From the NCBI GenBank assembly GCA_035315125.1, contig DATFYI010000034.1, positions 1 through 6,403 of the forward strand: a stretch of 6,403 bases of DNA. Reading direction: 5' to 3'. The first letter of the stretch is position 1. Every line of letters starts with the position of its first letter. This DNA is from DATFYI01 sp035315125. Its GTDB lineage: Bacteria > Chloroflexota > Anaerolineae > Anaerolineales > Anaerolineaceae. The notes beneath the pieces were generated by a model. The model ran no database searches. It was not told the origin of the DNA and saw only the letters and a program-made list of their open reading frames with translations. A program made the position numbers and the translations under genes. Below, piece by piece: positions 1 through 5,035 of the stretch.

Positions 1-1
1 A

Positions 2-400
2 CAATGCTCTGAATTTTGCGGCGCTCAACATGGCAACATGCGTTTTACGGTCGTAGTAGATACGCCAGCACAATTCCAGACCTGGCTGAACCAACAAGAA
101 ACCGCTATACCGACCCTGACCGGCCAGGCGGCCCAGGGCGAGCAGGACTTTTTGAACGGCGCTTGCATCGGTTGCCATACGGTTGATGGCACCAAGGCGC
201 AGGGCAAGATCGGGCCGAACCTGACCCATTTCGCCAGCCGGACTGTTTTTGCCGGTGCGGTATTGACGAATACACCAGCTAATCTGGCTGAATGGCTGGC
301 AGACCCACAAACGGTCAAACCGGGTACTTTAATGCCAAACTTGCATTTAACCCAGGATCAGATCAATAACCTGGTCGCATTTCTAGAAAGTTTGAAATGA
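2..400 (+). CDS. coxB: Cytochrome c oxidase subunit II with fused cytochrome c domain (caa3 type), C-terminal part
   Basis: This is the end of subunit II, which accepts electrons and passes them through CuA to subunit I on the outer face of the membrane. The reading frame is open from the left edge, so the two N-terminal helices and most of the cupredoxin fold are missing. The visible part starts inside the CuA loop: C, E, C, H and M fall at residues 2, 4, 6, 10 and 13 of the visible peptide, exactly the spacing of the five CuA ligands. A linker follows, then a class I cytochrome c domain with the heme attachment motif CIGCH (bases 164-178) and the likely axial Met in GTLMP (Met codon 332-334). 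CuA makes this a cytochrome c oxidase rather than a quinol oxidase, and the fused heme domain makes it caa3-like. The ATG at 38 is the CuA Met ligand, not a start. Stop TGA is at 398-400, 93 bases before the coxA start. Identification is firm; only the N-terminus is unknown. Confidence 0.96.
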   Translation, partial: QCSEFCGAQHGNMRFTVVVDTPAQFQTWLNQQETAIPTLTGQAAQGEQDFLNGACIGCHTVDGTKAQGKIGPNLTHFASRTVFAGAVLTNTPANLAEWLADPQTVKPGTLMPNLHLTQDQINNLVAFLESLK

Positions 401-484
401 AAACTTTTTGGATGTCAGGAACGCTGAAAATAGTTTGTATATGTATCTTTGGGATGATTGATTAACAGTCAGAAATTGGCTAAC

Positions 485-488
485 GGAG
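485..488 (+). promoter_or_regulatory. Ribosome binding site of coxA
   Basis: GGAG sits five bases before ATG 494. It favours this start over the in-frame TTG at 458, where the purine-rich GGGATGA directly abuts the codon and leaves no spacing. Confidence 0.7.
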
Positions 489-493
489 TATTT

Positions 494-2323
494 ATGGCGT
501 CTCAATCACAGGTTCTTACACTCCAGCATGAAAATAAAAGGTTTTTTGGGGCCTGGATATTTTCAACCAACCACAAGGTTATTGGTATTAATTACCTGGT
601 AACAGCCTTCTTTTTCTTTGCGGTGGGCGGTATAGAAGCGTTGTTGATCCGGGTTCAGCTCGGGGCGCCAAACAATACGGTGCTGACACCCGAACAATAT
701 AACCAGGTTTTCACCATGCATGGTACTACTATGATATTTCTATTCGCCATGCCGGTTTTAGTTGGCTTTGCAAATTATCTCGTCCCCTTGATGATTGGGG
801 CGCAGGATATGGCCTTTCCACGGTTGAATGCGCTCAGCTACTGGCTGTTTTTGTTTGGTGGTCTTGTGCTGTATAGCTCTTTTGTTTTGGGTGGAGCGCC
901 GGATGCGGGTTGGTTTGCATATGCGCCGCTTACCACCGTTCAATATTCCGCTTCGCATGGGATGGATTTTTGGGTTTTGGGGATCATACTGACCGGCGTT
1001 GGCTCAACGGTCGGAGCAATTAACTTCGTAGTCACCATTCTCAATTTAAGAGCGCCCGGCATGAGCATGTTCAGGATGCCGGTTTTTGTCTGGATGATGC
1101 TGGTCACGGTGTTTATAATGTTATTCGCCCTGCCGGCTGTGACGGTGGATGCCATTCTGCTGTTCATTGAGCGCAATTTTGGGGCACTCTTCTTTCAGGC
1201 CAGCGCCGGCGGTGATCCGCTTCTATGGCAGAACTTGTTCTGGTTTTTTGGCCATCCAGAAGTTTATATATTGATATTACCGGCCTTTGGAATCATTTCC
1301 GAAGTTATTCCAGTTTTTTCCCGCAAACCGATCTTTGGATATGCAGCGCTGGTCTATTCCGGTATAGCAATTGGATTTCTTGGTTTTACTGTTTGGGCGC
1401 ACCACATGTTTGCGGTTGGTCTCAATCCAGTTGCAGATGCAGTCTTTGGTCTGGATAGCATGATTATTGCCGTACCAACCAGTATAAAAATCTTTAATTG
1501 GATTGCGACTTTGTGGGATGGGAAAATCAATCTGAAATCGCCCGTTCTATACGCGATCGGTTTCATCGCAATGTTTGTCATTGGGGGCTTGAGCGGCGTT
1601 TCTTTGGCTATTGTGCCTGTTGATTGGCAGATGGAAGATACTTATTACGTAGTCGCTCACCTACATTACGTACTTTTTGGCGGAACTGTTTTTGCTGTCT
1701 TCGCGGGCGTCTATTACTGGTTCCCCAAAATAACCGGACGCCTGCTAAGTGATCGACTTGGCAAGTGGCAGTTCTGGATCATGCTGGTCAGTTTTAACCT
1801 TACTTTTTTCCCGATGCACCTTTTAGGCCTGATGGGCATGCCCCGACGTGTTTATACCTATGATGCCGGAACCGGTTGGACGTTGTTCAACCAGATTGAA
1901 ACGGTGGGCGCATTTTTAATTGCAGTGGCTATGCTGTTATTTGCCTATAATCTAATAAAAAGCTTACGGGGCGGCGAGAAAGCCGGAAACGACCCATGGG
2001 AAGGTCAGACCCTGGAATGGACCACCTCATCTCCACCGCCTGCCAATAATTTTGCCAAAATTCCAACCATCCATGGACGGCGACCGGCCTGGGATATGAA
2101 GCAGAAGCCAGCGCTTCAAACAGCTAGCGAGCAACCAGAGCCATCCAGCTCTGTCGAAGCGTCCGGAAATGATCTGGCAAAAGAGCGTTCTTTTTACCCT
2201 ACGTTGCTGGCCCTTGGGCTGATGGTAGCATCTTATGGTTTGATCTATACAGTTTGGTTATCTATCCTGGGTCTGGCGATAGCTTTTATTGGAATCATCG
2301 GCTGGGTAAATGAGCCTGTGTAG
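494..2323 (+). CDS. coxA: Cytochrome c oxidase subunit I, heme-copper oxidase type A1
   Basis: Catalytic subunit of the terminal oxidase (609 aa), reducing oxygen to water and pumping protons. Heme a ligands are H76 and H391; heme a3 is bound by H389. CuB ligands are H254, H303 and H304, and Y258 is the tyrosine cross-linked to H254. The motif GHPEVY with E256 assigns it to type A1. D105 and N112 match the D-channel entrance residues, and K332 in the VPTSIKIF segment matches the K-channel lysine. The R451-R452 pair matches the heme propionate arginines. Twelve core helices are followed by a hydrophilic Pro/Ser/Glu-rich stretch (about 492-565) and two more predicted helices (about 569-604), as in the long CtaD proteins of Bacillus. 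ATG 494 was chosen because GGAG lies 5 bases upstream; the in-frame TTG at 458 would add 12 residues but lacks a properly spaced ribosome binding site. Second gene visible in the operon, between coxB and coxC. Confidence 0.97.
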   Translation: MASQSQVLTLQHENKRFFGAWIFSTNHKVIGINYLVTAFFFFAVGGIEALLIRVQLGAPNNTVLTPEQYNQVFTMHGTTMIFLFAMPVLVGFANYLVPLMIGAQDMAFPRLNALSYWLFLFGGLVLYSSFVLGGAPDAGWFAYAPLTTVQYSASHGMDFWVLGIILTGVGSTVGAINFVVTILNLRAPGMSMFRMPVFVWMMLVTVFIMLFALPAVTVDAILLFIERNFGALFFQASAGGDPLLWQNLFWFFGHPEVYILILPAFGIISEVIPVFSRKPIFGYAALVYSGIAIGFLGFTVWAHHMFAVGLNPVADAVFGLDSMIIAVPTSIKIFNWIATLWDGKINLKSPVLYAIGFIAMFVIGGLSGVSLAIVPVDWQMEDTYYVVAHLHYVLFGGTVFAVFAGVYYWFPKITGRLLSDRLGKWQFWIMLVSFNLTFFPMHLLGLMGMPRRVYTYDAGTGWTLFNQIETVGAFLIAVAMLLFAYNLIKSLRGGEKAGNDPWEGQTLEWTTSSPPPANNFAKIPTIHGRRPAWDMKQKPALQTASEQPEPSSSVEASGNDLAKERSFYPTLLALGLMVASYGLIYTVWLSILGLAIAFIGIIGWVNEPV

Positions 2324-2341
2324 AGATTGGCTTAATCTAAC

Positions 2342-2346
2342 AGGAG
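2342..2346 (+). promoter_or_regulatory. Ribosome binding site of coxC
   Basis: AGGAG with nine bases to ATG 2356. It decides between ATG 2356 and TTG 2350, since only the ATG has a workable spacing. Confidence 0.7.
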
Positions 2347-2355
2347 TACTTGCAT

Positions 2356-2946
2356 ATGAGTGAGCACATCGTTGGCGATCAGTCGGAGGCCCCATACGTG
2401 CGGGTTGACAGCCGGAAAATGGCAATTTGGACTTTGATAGGCTCTGAAGTAGTTTTCTTTGCCTCATTGATCACGACCTATATTGTGATGCGCAACCGCA
2501 GCGTGGTAGGCCCATATCCTGCTCAGTCTTTGGATATTCCACTGACGGCTTTTAACACCTTTGTATTAATTTGCAGCAGCCTGACGATGGTCACTGCGCT
2601 GGCAAACATTCAGGATGGTCATGTAGCTAAAATGAGGCGCTGGCTGATTGCAACTGCTATACTGGGGATCATTTTCCTCGGCGGCCAGGCCACGGAATTT
2701 ACGATGTTGTCACGCCTGGGCCTATCCCTGAGCCAGAACTTATTTGGTGGAACTTTCTTTACATTGACCGGGTTCCATGGGGCACACGTTTTGGTAGGGG
2801 TTATCTGGATTACTTTTGTGGTTGTCAGGTCTTTTCAAGGTAAAGTCACCCAGGAAAACCATATGGCGGTCGAATTGGTGGGTCTTTATTGGCACTTCGT
2901 CGACCTGGTCTGGATCATTATCTTTACCGTTGTATATCTCATATAA
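2356..2946 (+). CDS. coxC: Cytochrome c oxidase subunit III (short five-helix form)
   Basis: Integral membrane subunit (196 aa) that packs against subunit I and supports proton uptake and turnover stability. It has five hydrophobic segments (about 22-45, 62-84, 97-115, 133-157, 175-195) and so lacks the first two helices of the seven-helix mitochondrial form, as is common in caa3 and bo3 oxidases. Family landmarks are present: SE at 30-31 in the first helix (the buried Glu region), GGQATEF at 109-115, TGFHGAHV at 138-145 and YWHFVDLVW at 178-186. ATG 2356 is preferred because AGGAG ends nine bases before it; the in-frame TTG at 2350 would leave only three. The gap from coxA is 32 bases, and the stop overlaps the ribosome binding site of coxD, which suggests coupled translation. 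Confidence 0.95.
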   Translation: MSEHIVGDQSEAPYVRVDSRKMAIWTLIGSEVVFFASLITTYIVMRNRSVVGPYPAQSLDIPLTAFNTFVLICSSLTMVTALANIQDGHVAKMRRWLIATAILGIIFLGGQATEFTMLSRLGLSLSQNLFGGTFFTLTGFHGAHVLVGVIWITFVVVRSFQGKVTQENHMAVELVGLYWHFVDLVWIIIFTVVYLI

Positions 2947-2958
2947 AGGATACTGGCT

Positions 2959-3255
2959 ATGGCAACACCTCAGGAACTTGAGAAACGGCACAGGCCGAAT
3001 TATGTCGGTGTGTTTGTGGTCTTAGCAGTGCTGACTTTGGTAGAAATCGGCGTCACCTATCTGCCCATTCCGCGCATCCCGGTCTTGGTGCCCTTAGCCC
3101 TGTTAAAGGCGGCTCTGGTGGCCATGTTTTACATGCACCTGCGATTTGACCGCCGGGTTTTCACCAGCCTGTTTGCCTTCGGGATTTTAATAGGCCTGGG
3201 TCTGTTGATTTCTCTGACGATTTTATTTGGACCGACGCTGCTCGATATCAAATAA
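2959..3255 (+). CDS. coxD: Cytochrome c oxidase subunit IV, prokaryotic type
   Basis: Small membrane subunit (98 aa) of the oxidase; in this family it is accessory and is thought to stabilise the CuB site or assembly. Three hydrophobic segments are visible (about 15-35, 42-62, 68-90). The family signature is the run from K50 to D64: K, then LV, then FYMHLRFD. The N-terminus is short and charged. AAAGGA at 2945-2950, overlapping the coxC stop, gives an eight-base spacing to ATG 2959. The position directly after coxC and before the assembly factor matches the usual order in caa3 operons. The assignment rests on length, topology, the FYMHL motif and context. Confidence 0.9.
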   Translation: MATPQELEKRHRPNYVGVFVVLAVLTLVEIGVTYLPIPRIPVLVPLALLKAALVAMFYMHLRFDRRVFTSLFAFGILIGLGLLISLTILFGPTLLDIK

Positions 3256-3293
3256 ATAGTAGAGAACATCATTTGCGATTGAATTTGAACGGT

Positions 3294-3298
3294 AAGGA
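3294..3298 (+). promoter_or_regulatory. Ribosome binding site of ctaG pointing to a non-standard start
   Basis: AAGGA is the best Shine-Dalgarno match between coxD and ctaG. It lies nine bases before an in-frame ATT at 3308 but 27 bases before the first conventional alternative, TTG 3326. The ATG at 3316 is in another frame, which soon stops. Confidence 0.5.
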
Positions 3299-3307
3299 TC
3301 TGCAACG

Positions 3308-4114
3308 ATTGGTGAATGGAACGCATTGCTGGCTGCCTGGGATTGGACACCTTCCATCTGGATAGGCTGTGTTGTTCTGGTGATTCTTTTTTCGTTCGGG
3401 ATACATTTTCATTTTGTTGCCAGGTCATATTTTTTCTTTTCCGGTATATTCTTTTTATTAATTGCCCTGGTTTCACCGCTTGATGCACTGTCAGATACCT
3501 ATTTGTTCAGCGCACATATGCTGCAGCACCTACTACTTTTGTTGGTCATTCCACCATTATTTATCCTGGGGATGCCGGAACAATTAGCCAGAGACATCCT
3601 GAAGAGGCCCGTTTTTGGCAGGATCGAGCAGTTTTTACGGAAACCTATACTGACCTGGCTGCTTGGTATCGGTGCGATTTGGTTGTGGCACCTGCCGGCG
3701 CTGTACAATGCCACCCTGTCTAATGAAAATATACATATCCTGGAACACCTATGTTTCCTGGTAACCGGTTCAATTTTTTGGTGGCCGGTAGTTTCTCCCT
3801 TACACGATCATCGTCTCCCACCAGGCATATTGGCAGCTTATTTGTTGGGGGCGGGTGCTGCTAATGACATCCTGGGTATGCTGCTGACCAATGCTAATCC
3901 GGCAATTTATCCAGCCTATCTTCATCCGGTTGATTCTCTGGGCATCTTACAATTGATCCGGGTTAGCTGGAGATTGACCCCCAGTGTTGACCAGCAGTTA
4001 GGCGGGTTGATCATGTGGTTTCCGGGTGGTTTAATTTACATTTTGGCTTTACTGTTTATTCCACTAAAAAAAGGCAGACGGCGTTCCCCGCCCCGTCTGC
4101 CTTCAAGTGATTAA
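3308..4114 (+). CDS. ctaG: Cytochrome c oxidase assembly factor, caa3_CtaG family
   Basis: Seven-helix membrane protein of the CtaG family, which in Bacillus is required to form active caa3 oxidase, probably at the copper centre stage; it is unrelated to the Cox11-type protein also called CtaG. Numbering from the TTG at 3326, landmarks are H64 and H68 in SAHMLQH, PPLFILGMP at 76-84, WHLPALYN at 121-128, H137 and H141 in the IHILEH segment, and DQQLGGLIMW at 222-231. Most of these lie near helix ends and could bind copper (inference). The C-terminus (249-262) is basic and Pro-rich and is encoded by a hairpin. The start is uncertain: the best Shine-Dalgarno, AAGGA at 3294-3298, suits an ATT at 3308 (268 aa), whereas TTG 3326 (262 aa) has only a weak GGA nearby. 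No in-frame ATG or GTG lies between the upstream stop at 3293-3295 and the first helix. Last gene of the oxidase operon. Confidence 0.9.
   Translation: MGEWNALLAAWDWTPSIWIGCVVLVILFSFGIHFHFVARSYFFFSGIFFLLIALVSPLDALSDTYLFSAHMLQHLLLLLVIPPLFILGMPEQLARDILKRPVFGRIEQFLRKPILTWLLGIGAIWLWHLPALYNATLSNENIHILEHLCFLVTGSIFWWPVVSPLHDHRLPPGILAAYLLGAGAANDILGMLLTNANPAIYPAYLHPVDSLGILQLIRVSWRLTPSVDQQLGGLIMWFPGGLIYILALLFIPLKKGRRRSPPRLPSSD
4066..4103 (-). terminator. Hairpin with T tract on the minus strand, inside the 3' end of ctaG
   Basis: AAGGCAGACGG (4071-4081) and CCGTCTGCCTT (4093-4103) form a perfect 11-bp GC-rich stem with an 11-base loop. Seven A residues (4066-4072) precede it on the + strand, so on the - strand the stem is followed by seven T: the layout of an intrinsic terminator for leftward transcription. 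On the + strand no T run follows, so for the cox operon it would act at best as a weak terminator or as a 3' barrier to exonucleases. It encodes the last residues of CtaG. No leftward gene ends immediately to the right; the nearest ends at 5036. Confidence 0.6.
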
Positions 4115-4116
4115 CC

Positions 4117-4137
4117 CGGGATTCATTAGACATCCCG
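4117..4137 (+). repeat. Small hairpin after the ctaG stop
   Basis: CGGGAT (4117-4122) pairs with ATCCCG (4132-4137) around a nine-base loop, starting three bases after the ctaG stop. No T run follows. Together with the stem at 4071-4103 it could end or protect the operon transcript; alone it is weak evidence. Confidence 0.3.
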
Positions 4138-4151
4138 AGATAATTGGCCTA

Positions 4152-4180
4152 TTTACAATAATAATTAATCCAAATCTAAT
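4152..4180 (+). promoter_or_regulatory. Candidate sigma70-like promoter for the kinase gene
   Basis: TTTACA (4152-4157) and TCTAAT (4175-4180) each match the -35 and -10 consensus at five of six positions and are separated by exactly 17 bases. A transcript starting near 4187 would have a leader of about 200 bases containing the ATTAGG/CCTAAT hairpin. A weaker alternative is TTTCCA (4281-4286) with GATAAT (4305-4310) and an 18-base spacer. Chance matches are easy in AT-rich DNA, so this is only a candidate. Confidence 0.35.
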
Positions 4181-4236
4181 CCTAAATTAATTATAATTCA
4201 AAATCCCGCATAAATCATTAGGATAAATTTGAATTG

Positions 4237-4253
4237 ATTAGGCAATTCCTAAT
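4237..4253 (+). repeat. Inverted repeat ATTAGG-caatt-CCTAAT
   Basis: A perfect 6-bp inverted repeat with a five-base spacer, made of two of the CTAAT/ATTAG pentamers that cluster in this gap. It could be a dimeric repressor or activator site or an RNA hairpin in the kinase leader. The symmetry is seen directly; the function is inferred. Confidence 0.4.
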
Positions 4254-4371
4254 TTCACACTAATCTTTCAGCTAAGAATCTTTCCAGGGGGGACGATAAA
4301 AAAAGATAATAATGGCTAAAAAATGGGTTAATATTTATTCATCTAAAAGAAGTCCATCAATGAAAATTTGT

Positions 4372-4378
4372 GGGAGGT
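4372..4378 (+). promoter_or_regulatory. Ribosome binding site of the kinase gene
   Basis: GGGAGGT, a strong Shine-Dalgarno match, with ten bases to ATG 4389. It lies downstream of the in-frame TTG 4368 and so rules that start out; the P-loop strand also begins naturally with MGKLVTIIG from ATG 4389. Confidence 0.7.
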
Positions 4379-4388
4379 AATCTTTGGC

Positions 4389-5015
4389 ATGGGTAAACTG
4401 GTAACGATTATTGGAAATTCTGGAGCCGGAAAGACCACGCTGACTCGCCGGTTATGTAAAACCTGGAAAAATCAATATACTCCATTTTTGGAACAACATG
4501 CTGAAAGGCCGTTTCAACAAAACTTCCAACAGCACCTTAAGGAAAACTCACTGGCGAACCAGCTCGACTATATGTTGTACCGGGCAGAACAAGAACAGAC
4601 TATCCGGCAGCATGATCTGGTAGGTGTGCAGGACGGTGGCTTGGACCAGGATTTTTATATTTTCACCCGCCTCTTCTTCGCAAAGGGTTATCTGACACAA
4701 TCCGAATTTGACCTGTGCCAGCGGTTTTATAATTTGTTGCGCCAATTATTACCATACCCGGATGTCGTTATTCTGCTCGATGCGCCTCTGGACATCTTGA
4801 TGAAAAGACGTTTGCAGCGCGCTCGCCGGCTTGACATTGCCCAACAAAGTGACCTGAGCGCAATGGAAGAATTGATTCATGATTGGATGCTTCAGGAACC
4901 ATTTGCCCATGCCACCATTCGTATTGATGTGAGCCAGGATGACCCGGGCTTTTCAAATAACCTGGAACGAATATCACAGATTATAGCGAAGGCAGGCAAG
5001 TACACATCTGGTTGA
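4389..5015 (+). CDS. Deoxynucleoside-kinase-like P-loop protein with altered catalytic motif
   Basis: A 208-aa cytoplasmic protein resembling the dCK/dGK family, which phosphorylates deoxynucleosides with ATP for salvage. The P-loop is GNSGAGKT at 9-16. FLEQHAERPF at 33-42 corresponds to the FLEPVEENPY-type segment of bacterial members, making E35 the counterpart of the catalytic Glu. The lid arginines R140, R144 and R146 keep the spacing of the family lid (dCK R188, R192, R194), followed by D149. DVVILLDAP at 125-133 is the usual strand before the lid. The E/D-R-S motif is changed: D82-G83-G84, with D88 and YIF kept downstream at the family spacing, so the Arg and Ser are absent. It may have another substrate or reduced activity. 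ATG 4389 is chosen over TTG 4368 because GGGAGGT at 4372-4378 lies ten bases upstream and overlaps the longer version. It follows ctaG after 274 bases and converges on the next gene with a 20-base gap. Confidence 0.75.
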   Translation: MGKLVTIIGNSGAGKTTLTRRLCKTWKNQYTPFLEQHAERPFQQNFQQHLKENSLANQLDYMLYRAEQEQTIRQHDLVGVQDGGLDQDFYIFTRLFFAKGYLTQSEFDLCQRFYNLLRQLLPYPDVVILLDAPLDILMKRRLQRARRLDIAQQSDLSAMEELIHDWMLQEPFAHATIRIDVSQDDPGFSNNLERISQIIAKAGKYTSG

Positions 5016-5035
5016 TGAATATAGCCTGAAAGAGA

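Larger units (their letters stand above)
4115..4388. other. AT-rich intergenic regulatory region
   Basis: This 274-base gap between ctaG and the kinase is visibly richer in A+T than the genes on either side. It holds a small hairpin (4117-4137), a candidate promoter (4152-4180), six CTAAT/ATTAG pentamers between 4125 and 4264, the inverted repeat AATTCAAA (4195-4202) with TTTGAATT (4228-4235), the hairpin ATTAGG-caatt-CCTAAT (4237-4253), a run of six G at 4287-4292, and the kinase ribosome binding site (4372-4378). I see no convincing gene in it; the only + strand frame of note, 22 codons at 4312-4380, has no ribosome binding site at a usable distance. Confidence 0.6.

Noticed and set aside
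25..318. A 97-residue minus-strand open frame over the cytochrome c domain
   Set aside because: It lies antisense to a firmly identified gene, shows no family features and depends on codon bias of the sense gene. The same holds for the other antisense frames inside coxA, coxC, ctaG and the kinase gene.
38..400. A separate small cytochrome c gene starting at ATG 38
   Set aside because: The frame is open to the left edge, and the codons before 38 give the CuA ligands with exact spacing, so ATG 38 is the CuA Met ligand inside subunit II.
458..493. TTG 458 as the start of coxA, adding 12 residues
   Set aside because: The purine-rich stretch before it abuts the codon without spacing, while ATG 494 has GGAG at five bases.
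4195..4235. AATTCAAA / TTTGAATT inverted repeat as an independent operator or attachment site
   Set aside because: The spacer is 25 bases and both halves are low-complexity AT sequence. There is no integrase, transposase or target duplication nearby to support an attachment site.
4312..4380. A 22-codon + strand frame (ATG 4312 to TAA 4378-4380) ending over the kinase ribosome binding site, as a possible leader peptide
   Set aside because: No ribosome binding site stands at a usable distance; the G run at 4287-4292 is 19 bases away. The codons are those of plain AT-rich DNA, with no repeated regulatory codon of the kind seen in attenuators.
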